Origin: an uncultured Oscillospiraceae bacterium
Lineage (GTDB): Bacteria; Bacillota; Clostridia; Oscillospirales; Oscillospiraceae
Direction: 5' to 3'
DNA length: 64,000 bases
Assembly (NCBI GenBank): GCA_947626845.1
Contig: CANQTW010000004.1
Span: forward strand, 52,458 to 116,457
This document shows positions 17,427-26,330 of this stretch, one piece after another. Positions within the stretch are counted from its first letter, which is position 1, and every line of letters begins with the position of its first letter. Under the pieces are notes generated by a model, which ran no database searches, had not been told where the DNA came from, and saw only the letters and a program-made list of their open reading frames with translations. Made by a program: the position numbers and the translations under genes.

Positions 17427-19793
17427 TCAGCGGATCTCCACGATGGTGACGCCGCTCTCCCCCTCGCCGAACCGGCCCAGGCGGTAGCTCTTCACCTGCT
17501 TGGAGCGCTTCAAACACTCGTGGACGGCCTTGCGCAGCACCCCCGTCCCCTTGCCGTGGATGATGGTCACCTGATTCAGATGCCGCAGCTGCGCCCCGTC
17601 GATGAACCGCTCCACCAGGGCCACGGTCTCATCCGCCGTCATGCCCCGCACGTCCAGCTCGTTCTTGGCGCTCTGGGTGGAGGTCGGGACGGACACGGAG
17701 GCGGCTTTCACCTTCACCTTCTCCTGCTCGGTGACCCGCACCTCGCTCTGCTTGGCCGTCACCTTCAGGATGCCCGCCTGGAGCTGCAGGGTGCCGTCGG
17801 GATTCACCTCCAGCACCGTGGCCTTGGAGCCGATGGACAGGATCTCCACCGTGTCGCCCTTCACCGCGGGGCGGGTGGGCTTCCGCTGGATGGGGGCCTC
17901 CCGCTCCGGGGTGACCTTCTCGGAGGCCTCGTTCAGCCCCTGGCGGAGCTTGGCCTTGGCCTCGTTGAGCCTCTGCCAGCCGGTGTCCGAGGCCGCGTCC
18001 TTCCGGATGCGCTCGATCTCCCGGAAGGCTTCGTCGGCGGCCCTGCGGGCGTCCTCGATGATCCGCTCCGCCTCGCCGCGGGCGTTTTTGGTAAATTTGA
18101 GCCGCTCCTCCTCCGCCTTTTTCCGCTCCTTCTCCGCCGCGTCCAGGTCCTCCCTGGCCCTTCGCAGGGTCTCGGCGGTCTCGGCCTTCCGCTCCTCGGC
18201 GGCCTTGCGGTTCTCCTCCAGCTTCGTCAGGGCCTCCTCAAAGTCCACATCCCCCTTGTCCATCCGGCGGCGGGCGTCGTCGATGATGTGTTCCGGCAGG
18301 CCCAGCCGCTCGGAGATGGCAAAGGCGTTGGACTTGCCGGGAATGCCCATCAGCAGCTTGTAGGTGGGCTTCAGGGTCTTCACGTCAAATTCGCAGGAGG
18401 CGTTCATGACGCCCTTTTCCGTCATGGCGTAGATTTTCAGCTCCGCGTAGTGGGTGGTGGCGGCGATATGCGCCCCCACGCTCCTGGCGTACTCGATGAT
18501 GGCCACGGCCAGAGCCGCGCCCTCCGCCGGGTCCGTACCGGCGCCCAGCTCGTCAAAGAGAACAAGGCTCCCCTCCCCACATTCCGAAAGTATGCCCACA
18601 ATGTTCGTCATATGCGAGGAAAATGTGGACAGGGACTGCTCGATGGACTGCTCGTCGCCGATATCCGCCAGTACCTTCTCAAAGAGCGGTATCCGGCTCT
18701 CGTCCCCCGCCGGGATGTGCAGGCCGCACTGGGCCATCAGGCACAGAAGCCCCAGGGTCTTGATGCTCACCGTCTTGCCGCCGGTGTTGGGGCCGGTGAT
18801 CACCAGGGTGTCGAAGTCCCCGCCCAGCTCGATGTCGATGGGCACCGCCTCCGACTGCTTCAAAAGGGGGTGGCGGGCCTTCTTCAGGATCAGCTCCCCC
18901 TTCTCCGAGAACGCCGGCGGGGCGCAGTTCAGCTTATAGCTGAGCTTCGCCTTGGCGAAAACAAGGTCCAGCTGCGTCAGCAGGTTATAGTCCAGGGAGA
19001 TGCTCTCGGAGAAGTCCGACACCTCGGCGGAAAGCTCCCGCAGGATGCGCTCGATCTCCCGCTCCTCCCTGGCCAGAAGCTCCCTTATTTCGTTGTTGGC
19101 CTTCACGGCGCTCATAGGCTCGATGAACAGGGTCTGCCCGGAGGCGGAAATATCGTGGGTCAGCCCCGGCACGGCCCCCTTGTGCTCGGCCTTCACCGGC
19201 ACCACATAGCGCCCGTTCTTCACGGTGATGATGGGCTCCTGCAGGACCTTCTGATAGGTGGGCGAGGAGATGATCTTCTGCAAAGCCTCCCGCACCTTGC
19301 TCCCCGCCACCCGCATGGCCCGGCGGATATCCGCAAGCTCCGGGCTGGCCGAGTCGGCCAGCTCCCCCTCGCCGATGATGGAGCCCGTGATCTTCTCCTC
19401 CAGATACTTGTTGGCGTGGAGGGCGGAGAAGAGATAGCCGATGCTTCCGGCGCCCTTCTCGTCTCCGGAGGCGTAGGCGGCGGCGTTGCGGGCGCACCGG
19501 AGGACCTGGGCGATGTCCGTAAGCTCGCGGGTGTTCAGCATCCCGCCGGCGTCCGCCCGCTTCAGGCTGTCCCGTATGTCCTTCACCCCGTCAAAGGAGG
19601 GCGCGGCGTACAGGGTCATCATCTCCCTGGCGTCGGTGGTCTCCCGCTGCCGCCGCTCCGCCTCCGCCCTGTCAAAAACAGGCGTCAGCGCCAGCGCCGC
19701 GGCCTTGGCCCCGTCGCTGACCGCCTCAAGAGAGAGCATCTCCAGCACCGCCGGCAGCTCCAGAATGACCTGGGATTTCTCATAAAGCGTCAT
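17427..19793 (-). CDS. mutS2: MutS2/RqcU-type ATPase with Smr domain
   Basis: MutS2 proteins act on stalled or collided ribosomes and on recombination intermediates rather than in mismatch repair. The 788-residue protein has MutS core and clamp regions, a Walker A loop GPNTGGKT and Walker B LVLFDELGAGTD. A long charged coiled coil (about residues 520-635) and a KOW-like segment follow, then a C-terminal Smr endonuclease domain with LDVRG and HGKGTG. The ATG is preceded by GGAGGTGACGC. It appears monocistronic, with a good promoter upstream. Confidence 0.97.
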   Translation of the reverse strand: MTLYEKSQVILELPAVLEMLSLEAVSDGAKAAALALTPVFDRAEAERRQRETTDAREMMTLYAAPSFDGVKDIRDSLKRADAGGMLNTRELTDIAQVLRCARNAAAYASGDEKGAGSIGYLFSALHANKYLEEKITGSIIGEGELADSASPELADIRRAMRVAGSKVREALQKIISSPTYQKVLQEPIITVKNGRYVVPVKAEHKGAVPGLTHDISASGQTLFIEPMSAVKANNEIRELLAREEREIERILRELSAEVSDFSESISLDYNLLTQLDLVFAKAKLSYKLNCAPPAFSEKGELILKKARHPLLKQSEAVPIDIELGGDFDTLVITGPNTGGKTVSIKTLGLLCLMAQCGLHIPAGDESRIPLFEKVLADIGDEQSIEQSLSTFSSHMTNIVGILSECGEGSLVLFDELGAGTDPAEGAALAVAIIEYARSVGAHIAATTHYAELKIYAMTEKGVMNASCEFDVKTLKPTYKLLMGIPGKSNAFAISERLGLPEHIIDDARRRMDKGDVDFEEALTKLEENRKAAEERKAETAETLRRAREDLDAAEKERKKAEEERLKFTKNARGEAERIIEDARRAADEAFREIERIRKDAASDTGWQRLNEAKAKLRQGLNEASEKVTPEREAPIQRKPTRPAVKGDTVEILSIGSKATVLEVNPDGTLQLQAGILKVTAKQSEVRVTEQEKVKVKAASVSVPTSTQSAKNELDVRGMTADETVALVERFIDGAQLRHLNQVTIIHGKGTGVLRKAVHECLKRSKQVKSYRLGRFGEGESGVTIVEIR

Positions 19794-19845
19794 GCGTCAC
19801 CTCCAACGCATCCTTCTACCGTAGTTTTTGCCTTATTACAGGTCA

Positions 19846-19874
19846 ATCATACCACAGCTTCCGGCTTTTTTCAA
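19846..19874 (-). promoter_or_regulatory. Sigma-A promoter for mutS2
   Basis: On the minus strand TTGAAA (19874-19869), a 17-nt spacer and TATGAT (19851-19846). A 12-bp GC-rich stem with one G-T pair (19883-19894 with 19903-19914) lies just upstream. Confidence 0.7.
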
Positions 19875-19946
19875 GTATGGAAGCGCCCGTCGCGGTTTGC
19901 TTCGCAACGGGCGCTAAAAAATATTTAAATTTTTTCAAAAAAGTAC

Positions 19947-20054
19947 TTGACAAATACTTAAACTTGTGCTATACTGCGTCATGTAACCGAAAATCGCCTT
20001 TTGAAAGGGCCGTTTAGGCGACCCCTGGCGTGAGCTTTGCCCAAAACGGGGCGT
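19947..20054 (+). ncRNA. Candidate small RNA or antisense transcript with consensus promoter
   Basis: On the plus strand TTGACA (19947-19952), a 17-nt spacer and TATACT (19970-19975) form a strong promoter that faces the 3' end of the ABC permease gene, with no plus-strand gene after it. The predicted transcript contains a CGCC...GGCG hairpin and the segment GGCGTGAGCTT. A related promoter plus GGCGTGAGCTT arrangement occurs at 63105-63224. Transcription and function are inferred; it could instead be a mobile intergenic repeat. Confidence 0.45.
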
Positions 20055-20055
20055 A

Positions 20056-20871
20056 TCACTCCAGATTCAGCCGGCGCTTCAGGAAAAGGGCCGTGACGCC
20101 GTAGCAGAAAGCCCCCTCCAGGACCAGCAGTCCCGCCTCCGCGCCGCAGATGCCGCGCCAGTAGGTTATGAACTCGTAAACGTCCACGTAAGGCGCGTCC
20201 AGGTAGCCGTAGAAATTGGTCATCACCGTAAGTCTCGCGGCGAAGCTGAGGGCGATCTGGCCCAGGATCAGAAAGCCGATATAGACCGCCACCGACGCGG
20301 CCATTTTGTGCTTGGCGAAGGCGTGGCCCACGCTGAGGGCCGCGTCAAAGCTCAGGCTCATGGCCACAGAGGCCAGCACCAGCACCGCCAGAAATTCCAC
20401 CACGATCTCCGCGATGTGTCCTTCTCCCTGGGTAAAGACGTCGTACAGGGTCTTGAACAGGTCCCCGATGACCTTGACGGTCTCCGCGTCAAAGGTCAGC
20501 AGGACCACGGCGGCCACGATGGTCACGGCGGCCAGGGCGTACCACAGGGCGGAGACCAGCACCTTGCTCCAGATTTGGGCGTGGACGCTCACCGGCAGGG
20601 TGTGCATGATGTACCCCTCGTCCCGGAGCAGATTGTCCCGGAACCGGCGCACCATCATGTACACCGTCACCAGGCCAATGGCGAAGATCCCCACGAAGAA
20701 CAACACCATGATCAGCAGCACGATGAGGCTCACCGCCGCCGGCAGGTCGTGGCCGTTGGCAAGGCGGACGCACACGTTCCCCATGACCGCGGTCAACAGC
20801 ATTGCCCCGATGATGGGCAGCATGGTGTGGGACGTGGCCCGCAGCTCGTGCTTTATGAGCTTTCCTAACAT
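20056..20871 (-). CDS. ABC-2 type transporter permease (YtrC/D-like)
   Basis: This is an integral membrane protein of 271 residues with about six transmembrane helices, beginning MLGKLIKHELRATSHTMLP, the typical N-terminus of ABC-2 permeases encoded with YtrA-type regulators. It overlaps the upstream ATPase gene by 7 nt, so the two form one transporter. The substrate is unknown; relatives are linked to cell-envelope antibiotic or stress response. A promoter on the opposite strand points into its 3' end. Confidence 0.88.
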   Translation of the reverse strand: MLGKLIKHELRATSHTMLPIIGAMLLTAVMGNVCVRLANGHDLPAAVSLIVLLIMVLFFVGIFAIGLVTVYMMVRRFRDNLLRDEGYIMHTLPVSVHAQIWSKVLVSALWYALAAVTIVAAVVLLTFDAETVKVIGDLFKTLYDVFTQGEGHIAEIVVEFLAVLVLASVAMSLSFDAALSVGHAFAKHKMAASVAVYIGFLILGQIALSFAARLTVMTNFYGYLDAPYVDVYEFITYWRGICGAEAGLLVLEGAFCYGVTALFLKRRLNLE

Positions 20872-21566
20872 CTGAACACCTCCCTGAAAACCTCGTCCAC
20901 GCTCTTGCCCTGCTGTTCCCGCAGCTGGTCGGCGGGGGACGCCAGGACGATTTTTCCCTGATTGATGAAGATCACATCGTCCAGCACCCGCTCCACGTCG
21001 GCGATCAGGTGGGTGGAGATGATCACGCTGGCGGTGGGGTTGTAGTTGGAGATGATGGTGTTCAGAATGAAGTCCCGCGCCGCCGGGTCCACCCCGCCGA
21101 TAGGCTCATCCAGCAGGTAGAGCCCCGCCTTTCGGGCCATCACCATAATGAGCTGTACCTTCTCGCGGTTGCCCTTGGAGAGGTGCTTGAGCCGCGTCTT
21201 TACGTCGATGCTCAGCCGCGCCAGCATCCCCTCCGCCGCGCTCCGGTCAAAATCCGCGTAGAAGTCCCCGTAAAAGCCCATGAGTTGTTCCGCGTTCATC
21301 CACTCCGGCAGGCAGGAGCGCTCCGGAAGATAGGATATGATCTTCTTGGACTCCACCCCCGGCGCCAGGCCGTTCACCAATATCCGCCCGCCGGAGGGCA
21401 CCAGCAGGCCGTTGGCCAGCTTGATAAGGGTGGTTTTTCCGCTGCCGTTGGGGCCGAGAAGGCCCACGATGCGCCCGGACTCGATGGTGATGTCCACCCC
21501 GTCCAGGGCCCGTACAGAGCCGTAGGACTTGCAAAGTCCCTTACATTCCAGGATCGGCATTTTCAT
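20865..21566 (-). CDS. ABC transporter ATP-binding protein
   Basis: This 233-residue nucleotide-binding subunit has Walker A GPNGSGKTT, a signature written HLSKGNREKVQLIM (LSKGN in place of LSGGQ), Walker B LYLLDEPIGGVD and the switch histidine in ISTHLIADVE. The divergent signature is common in the ABC-2 exporters paired with GntR/YtrA regulators. It overlaps the regulator gene by 4 nt and the permease gene by 7 nt, which makes a tightly coupled three-gene operon. Confidence 0.93.
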   Translation of the reverse strand: MKMPILECKGLCKSYGSVRALDGVDITIESGRIVGLLGPNGSGKTTLIKLANGLLVPSGGRILVNGLAPGVESKKIISYLPERSCLPEWMNAEQLMGFYGDFYADFDRSAAEGMLARLSIDVKTRLKHLSKGNREKVQLIMVMARKAGLYLLDEPIGGVDPAARDFILNTIISNYNPTASVIISTHLIADVERVLDDVIFINQGKIVLASPADQLREQQGKSVDEVFREVFRC

Positions 21567-21925
21567 TCCTCCTTGTCTGCCTCAAGCAGTTTTATGATCT
21601 CGCTTTTTTTCATGCCCAGCCGCTCCATCGCCGTGAGGAAGGCGGCGGCGTATCCGCCGGCCAGCTCCCGCCGGACCTCTTGTATGGCGGCGTCGTCCCC
21701 GGTGACATACCGGCCCGCCGTCCGGACGGAGTAGACAAGGCCCTCCCGTTCCAGCTCCGAAAGCGCCCTCTGCATGGTGTTGGGGTTGACGCCGGCCTCC
21801 AGCGCCAGCTCCCGCACGCCCTGGAGCCGCGCCCCCGGCGGAAGCTCCCCGGAGACGATGGCCAGCTTCACCGCGTCCACGATCTGGGTGTAGATCGGCG
21901 CTCCCCCGTTAAACTTCCACTCCAT
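21563..21925 (-). CDS. GntR-family transcriptional regulator, YtrA subfamily
   Basis: This short (120-residue) regulator has an N-terminal winged helix-turn-helix (PIYTQIVDAVKLAIVSGELP ... NPNTMQRALSELEREGLV) and only a brief C-terminal tail, as in the YtrA group. These usually repress their own operon for a linked ABC transporter. It is the first gene of the operon, and a perfect inverted repeat overlaps its promoter. Confidence 0.95.
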   Translation of the reverse strand: MEWKFNGGAPIYTQIVDAVKLAIVSGELPPGARLQGVRELALEAGVNPNTMQRALSELEREGLVYSVRTAGRYVTGDDAAIQEVRRELAGGYAAAFLTAMERLGMKKSEIIKLLEADKEE

Positions 21926-21963
21926 ACCACACCTCCCCGCTGTGTCCCGCCGGACCTGTACTG

Positions 21964-22010
21964 TTGTATTAACCGCTTAATACAATAACACAGTTCAGCC
22001 CCGCTGTCAA
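21964..22010 (-). promoter_or_regulatory. GntR operon promoter with overlapping operator
   Basis: On the minus strand TTGACA (22010-22005), a 17-nt spacer and TATTGT (21987-21982). A perfect inverted repeat, TTGTATTA (21964-21971) and TAATACAA (21978-21985) around a 6-nt centre, covers part of the -10 box and the start region. The placement fits autorepression by the YtrA-type regulator encoded directly downstream. Confidence 0.8.
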
Positions 22011-22028
22011 GAGGGAGAACGCAAAAAA

Positions 22029-22051
22029 TTCCCGCCGGTAAGCGGCGGGAA
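22029..22051 (-). terminator. Terminator after the DinB-like gene
   Basis: A 9-bp stem (22029-22037 with 22043-22051) is followed on the minus strand by TTTTTT. It lies 45 nt past the stop of the gene at 22096 and insulates the GntR promoter. Confidence 0.85.
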
Positions 22052-22095
22052 GAGAGCGATATGAATTGAATGAAATTCTTTGACAAGCGGATGAG

Positions 22096-22803
22096 TTATA
22101 CCTCGAACAGGAACACATTTGGCACCGCCTGCATACCGAAGGTCTTGACTGCCATTCGATACATAGCCTTTGCGTGTATCCTGTCGTGCCAGACAAAACG
22201 TCTCAACACCTTTCTCAACGCCCATTCCTCGTCATAGCTGCCAAGGAAGACAGTATTTTTCAAGAAATCCGGCTGGCTTTCCAGCGCCGCGAATCCCCGC
22301 TCCCTACATTCCAAAACGGTCCCCTCATTGTCAGCGGGAACGCCGATCTCACTAAAATAATACTCGTTGACGTTCTTTGTATGCTCGTACATCTCCAGAG
22401 CCGTGCGGGGAATCTGCCCGTAGAAGGTTTCCCTGGCCGGTAAACAGCTCTTGTTTTGATCCGGCATCGCCTGAAACAACGTCAAAAAATCCCGCGCCGA
22501 TTTCAGGGCCAGTGCCTTCAGCTCCGCGTACTCCGGCAGGCTTAATTCCTTTCGCTCCGAATCAAAAAGGACATCTGAATCCGCGTCGGAGACCGTCAGC
22601 TCAGAGGGTTTTTCCTGAACGATCTCAACTTCAAAGGCGTCCGGGATCGGGCCGCCCTTCCACCTGAGATAAGATTTGATCTCGGAAGGCATTTTCTGAA
22701 GCGCCGAAGCCTTGGAGGAACCTCTTGTAAAGGCTCCGATAAACTGATCGGCATACAAAAGACTGTCATCGCCGTTATGTTCCCATACGCAGCTGATTTT
22801 CAT
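22096..22803 (-). CDS. DinB-like domain protein, function unknown
   Basis: This is a 235-residue soluble protein. The N-terminal 75 residues resemble a small HicB/UPF0150-like beta-rich segment. The C-terminal part is helical and ends with RRFVWHDRIHAKAMYRMA, a His-containing motif typical of the last helix of DinB/YfiT-type four-helix bundles that bind a metal. No catalytic assignment is possible. It follows yhaN by 48 nt and may be co-transcribed with yhaO-yhaN. The family call is my inference from the helix pattern. Confidence 0.7.
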   Translation of the reverse strand: MKISCVWEHNGDDSLLYADQFIGAFTRGSSKASALQKMPSEIKSYLRWKGGPIPDAFEVEIVQEKPSELTVSDADSDVLFDSERKELSLPEYAELKALALKSARDFLTLFQAMPDQNKSCLPARETFYGQIPRTALEMYEHTKNVNEYYFSEIGVPADNEGTVLECRERGFAALESQPDFLKNTVFLGSYDEEWALRKVLRRFVWHDRIHAKAMYRMAVKTFGMQAVPNVFLFEV

Positions 22804-22851
22804 ATTTTCCCTTTCCTTGAGGTTCCGTTTATGTACTCAAAACGCGCGGTT

Positions 22852-25155
22852 TTATCCCCGGATGATCTTGACGCCCTCGGCACCCTCCAGCATGTCCGCC
22901 TCGCGGCTGTGGCAGGAGAAGAGGATGATCTGGCGGGTCTTGGACAGGTCCAGGAGGACGTTCAGGGCGTTTTGGCAGCGCCTGTCATCGAAGTTGGCCA
23001 GGGCGTCATCCAGGACGATAGGGCAGGGGTCATCCCCGCCCAGCAGCAGCTCGCACATGGCCAGGCGCAGGGAGAGGTAAATCTCGTCGGCGGTGCCGTC
23101 GGACAGGGCCAGGACGTTGTGGGTCTCCGGACTGGTCCCCTCCTTGGCGCCGGCGTCAAAGCCCTTGTCGAAGTAGAGCTTCTCGTATTTTCCGTCGGTG
23201 AGGCGGGACATGATCTCCCCGGCCTTGCGGCTGACCTCCGGGGAAAAGCGGGTCTGGAGCCTGACGTTGGCCTCGGAGAGGGCCTCCACGGCCAGGGTCA
23301 GGGCGCTGTACCGGCGGTTCAGCTCCTCGATCTCGCCGGTGAGGGTCATGGCCTTGCCCTCGATGACGGCGGGGTCGCCCAGGGTCCTCTGGGCGCCGGT
23401 GGCCAGGTCCAGGGCGCGGGTCTGCTCGGCAAGCTGCGCTCTGGCCCGCTCCAGGGCGGCCTGGGTCTCCTCCCGGTTGCGCATGGGGATGGGCAGATAG
23501 GTGTCATCCGGCTCCGGCACGGCGTCCGGCTCCTGGCCGGCCAGGAGGGTCTCGTAGATATTCCTGGTGGAGACGGCGTCGAACTGGGCGCGGGTCAGTT
23601 CGTCGATGGCCCGCTCGGTGACGTTCAGGGCCTCCAGCACCTGTTCGCCGCTCTTCACGTCCGGCATAAAGGCGGAGATCCTGGCAACGGCCCGCTCCTC
23701 CGCCTCCCTGGCGGCGTTCCCCGCGTTCTCATAGGCGGCGCGGGCGGTGTCCCGTGCGGAGCGCTTGCTCTCCTCGTCCCTGATAAGGGCGGCGTAGGCG
23801 TCCCGCAGCACCTCCAATTTTCCTATATCGCTCACCCGGTACTCGGCCAGCAGATCGCTGAGCTCGTCAGCGGCGTTGCGCCTGTGGGGGAGCTTGATGA
23901 ACAACAGCACCAGGCCCGCCGCGCCCACGAGCAGGGAGGCGGCGATGCCCCAGATGTTGAGGCCCACGATCTTCAGCGCCTGGAGGTCCTGGCGGAAGAG
24001 GGGCGTCAGCAGGCCCGTGGTCAGCACAAGGCCGATGACCGCCAAAGCGCACAGCAGGACGGGTATCCACCGGGGCACCCGCGGCTCCTTCACCGTCAGG
24101 GACTTCTCCCGAAGCTCCCTGCCCCGCTGGATATCCGCCGCCGCCTTTTCCTCCGCCACCTGGGAGAGGGGCGAGGCGGCGCGGCGGGCGGAGGCGTCCG
24201 CCAGCTCCTTCTCGGCGCGCCACAGGGCCTTTTCCGCGTCCCTGGCCACCTTCTTCATGGGCATCACCGCGGCGGCGGTGTCCCGAATGGCGGCGGTGTC
24301 CTCGCGGGTCATCAGCCGTCCGTCCACGGTCAGGGCGCCGGTGAGCCTGTCCACCCGCTCCTGGGCGGTCTCCATGCTCTTTTTGGCCTCCGCCAGCTTC
24401 CTGGCGGCGGCGCGGGCGTCCAGCTTATCGTGGGTGACCAGGTCCTCCTCCAAAAGCTCGATGTTCTTCTCGGTGCGGGCCATGGAGGCGCGCAGGGCGG
24501 CGATCTCCTCGGAGGAGGAGGCGATCAGGGAATAGGCGTGGTTCACGTCCCGAAGCTCCTGCTCCAGGGCGGGGATGGCGCCGGACTTGTTGTAGCGGAG
24601 CTTCCGCTGCCATTTGCGCAAAAGCTCGTCGCTGTCGGTATAGGAGGTATTCTCGTCCCCGGCGGAGACAAGGCCGGCGATCTTCTTCTCCAGCTCCGAG
24701 GTCTGCGTCACCCGCATTTCGGGCCGGGCGATAAAGGCCGTGCGCTCAAAGACCTGCCGGGAGACCCCCGTCAGCTGCTGGCCCAGGGAATCCGGGTCCT
24801 GCAGGCGGATGAACTGGGCGGTGCCGGTGTAGACGGCGATCAGGTTCTTCATGGGCGCGGCGCCCTTGGTGGTGCGCTGGATGGTGAGGTCCTTGCCGCC
24901 GTTCTCGATCTCCATGGTGCCCACCATACTGCCCCCGTCCCAGGGGCGGTAGCGGGTCTTCGCCGAAAGATGCCCCACCCTGTCCCGCTCGGAGGTGTCG
25001 ATGCCGTAGAGCATGGCCGTCAGGAGGGCGCACCAGGTCGATTTGCCGGATTCGTTGGGGGCGGTGACCACGGTGAGGCCGTCCCCCGGCTCCAGTACGG
25101 CGTTTTTCAGCTTGCCGAAGGTGGCCGAGAGCTTCTTGATTTTCACGGTCTCCAC
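22852..25155 (-). CDS. yhaN: YhaN-like SMC/SbcC-type ATPase with membrane segments
   Basis: This is a 767-residue split ABC-type ATPase of the Rad50/SbcC class. The N-terminal lobe has Walker A APNESGKSTW. Long coiled coils span the middle, and the C-terminal lobe has the signature-like LSDGTADEIYLSLRLA and Walker B CPIVLDDALANFDD. Two hydrophobic helices sit inside the coiled coil (PRWIPVLLCALAVIGLVLTT and IWGIAASLLVGAAGLVLLFI), as in Bacillus and Staphylococcus YhaN, suggesting membrane attachment. The start overlaps yhaO by 13 nt. The pair probably acts as a nuclease-ATPase complex on DNA ends. Confidence 0.88.
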   Translation of the reverse strand: METVKIKKLSATFGKLKNAVLEPGDGLTVVTAPNESGKSTWCALLTAMLYGIDTSERDRVGHLSAKTRYRPWDGGSMVGTMEIENGGKDLTIQRTTKGAAPMKNLIAVYTGTAQFIRLQDPDSLGQQLTGVSRQVFERTAFIARPEMRVTQTSELEKKIAGLVSAGDENTSYTDSDELLRKWQRKLRYNKSGAIPALEQELRDVNHAYSLIASSSEEIAALRASMARTEKNIELLEEDLVTHDKLDARAAARKLAEAKKSMETAQERVDRLTGALTVDGRLMTREDTAAIRDTAAAVMPMKKVARDAEKALWRAEKELADASARRAASPLSQVAEEKAAADIQRGRELREKSLTVKEPRVPRWIPVLLCALAVIGLVLTTGLLTPLFRQDLQALKIVGLNIWGIAASLLVGAAGLVLLFIKLPHRRNAADELSDLLAEYRVSDIGKLEVLRDAYAALIRDEESKRSARDTARAAYENAGNAAREAEERAVARISAFMPDVKSGEQVLEALNVTERAIDELTRAQFDAVSTRNIYETLLAGQEPDAVPEPDDTYLPIPMRNREETQAALERARAQLAEQTRALDLATGAQRTLGDPAVIEGKAMTLTGEIEELNRRYSALTLAVEALSEANVRLQTRFSPEVSRKAGEIMSRLTDGKYEKLYFDKGFDAGAKEGTSPETHNVLALSDGTADEIYLSLRLAMCELLLGGDDPCPIVLDDALANFDDRRCQNALNVLLDLSKTRQIILFSCHSREADMLEGAEGVKIIRG

Positions 25156-26231
25156 TCCTCTCTGCCCTCCAGGGCCGCGATGCCGTACCTGGCCGCCAGC
25201 TCGATGAGCTGCCGGCTCTCCTCGTCGGCGGATTCCTCATATTTGGCCTTCAGGTTGGCCAGGAACATGCCCGTCAGGGTGTCCTCCCCCGCCCCGGCCC
25301 ACAGGTCCCGACGGCGGCGAAGCTCGTTTTTGACGGTCAGGTGATAGAATTTGTCCGAAAGGGCCTGGGTGATGGCCTCCACGTCCACGTCCTCCGGGTA
25401 CTCCCCCTTCAGCACCAGCCGCGCGATGTCCCGCGGAAAGCCCTCCCCCACCGCCTCGGCGGCGGTCTTCAGCGCGTCGCCGGACCTGGTCAGGTCCGCC
25501 TCGATGATCCGGTACTGCCGTCCTCCGGCGCATTTAAAGGAGAGATCGGCTTTCCCCTTGTCAAGGGAGCCTGTGATGTACCCCTTCTCCCCCGTCTCGT
25601 CAAAGCCCCGTCCCTCCAGGCATCCGGGGTAGGCGTAGAAGGTGGAGCCGGCCTTTTTGATGCCGGAAAAGGTGTGGACGTGGCCCAGGGCCAGGTAGTC
25701 AAGGCCGGTGCGGGCGATGTCCTCCTCGGAGATGGCGTTGTAGCGGGAGTTCTGGGCGATGTCGCCGTGGAGCACCATCAGCTCCAGCTTGTCGCTGGCC
25801 CGTACGGTGAAGGAGCGCAGCAGCGGCTCGCATCCTCCGGCGGTAAAGCCCGCGCCCCAGACCCTGGCGTTCAGCTCCGGTATCTCGATGCCCCGCAGCT
25901 GCGGCGTGCGGAAGATGTGGACGTTCTCCGGAAGCTCCATAAAGGCGTAAGGGGACCGGGCGGTGTAGTGGTCGTGGTTGCCCGGCGCGATGAACACCCG
26001 CGCCTTGATGGAGGACAGCACCCGCGTCAGCGTCTCCGCCGTCTCCCAATAGGAGGCCGCGGAGTCAAAGAGGTCGCCGGCCAGCAGCACCACGTCCGCC
26101 TTTTCCGCCTCACCGGCCAGCCGGTCCAGAAGCTCCCTCTGCTCCCGACGGCGCTGGACGGCCTTGTCCTCCGGCAGGGTGTAGAAGGGCGAATCCATAT
26201 GGAAATCCGCGGCGTGGAGAATATTGATCAT
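25143..26231 (-). CDS. yhaO: YhaO-like metallophosphoesterase (SbcD/Mre11-type nuclease)
   Basis: This 362-residue protein has all the calcineurin-like phosphoesterase metal motifs: ADFHMDSPF (DxH), LLAGDLFD (GD), APGNHDHYT (GNHD), VLHGDIA and ALGHVHTF (GHxH). It is the expected nuclease partner of the YhaN ATPase encoded downstream with a 13-nt overlap. The C-terminal region is a helical cap for partner binding. The name follows the B. subtilis pair; the substrate is inferred. Confidence 0.9.
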   Translation of the reverse strand: MINILHAADFHMDSPFYTLPEDKAVQRRREQRELLDRLAGEAEKADVVLLAGDLFDSAASYWETAETLTRVLSSIKARVFIAPGNHDHYTARSPYAFMELPENVHIFRTPQLRGIEIPELNARVWGAGFTAGGCEPLLRSFTVRASDKLELMVLHGDIAQNSRYNAISEEDIARTGLDYLALGHVHTFSGIKKAGSTFYAYPGCLEGRGFDETGEKGYITGSLDKGKADLSFKCAGGRQYRIIEADLTRSGDALKTAAEAVGEGFPRDIARLVLKGEYPEDVDVEAITQALSDKFYHLTVKNELRRRRDLWAGAGEDTLTGMFLANLKAKYEESADEESRQLIELAARYGIAALEGREEWRP

Positions 26232-26330
26232 GGGCTGTACCTCCGTTTCCTGAAAGCTGTGGTCAGTTTGTTATTCTAAATAATCTTCGGGGCCCCCGCG
26301 CGATCTGTGGAGCGCGTGGGGAGAGGACGT

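Noticed and set aside
17268..19928. 886-codon plus-strand frame opposite mutS2
   Set aside because: Antisense shadow; composition is Leu/Gly/His-rich without domain pattern.
22777..25344. 855-codon plus-strand frame opposite yhaN
   Set aside because: Shadow frame produced by GC-rich codons; the minus-strand product has clear ATPase motifs.
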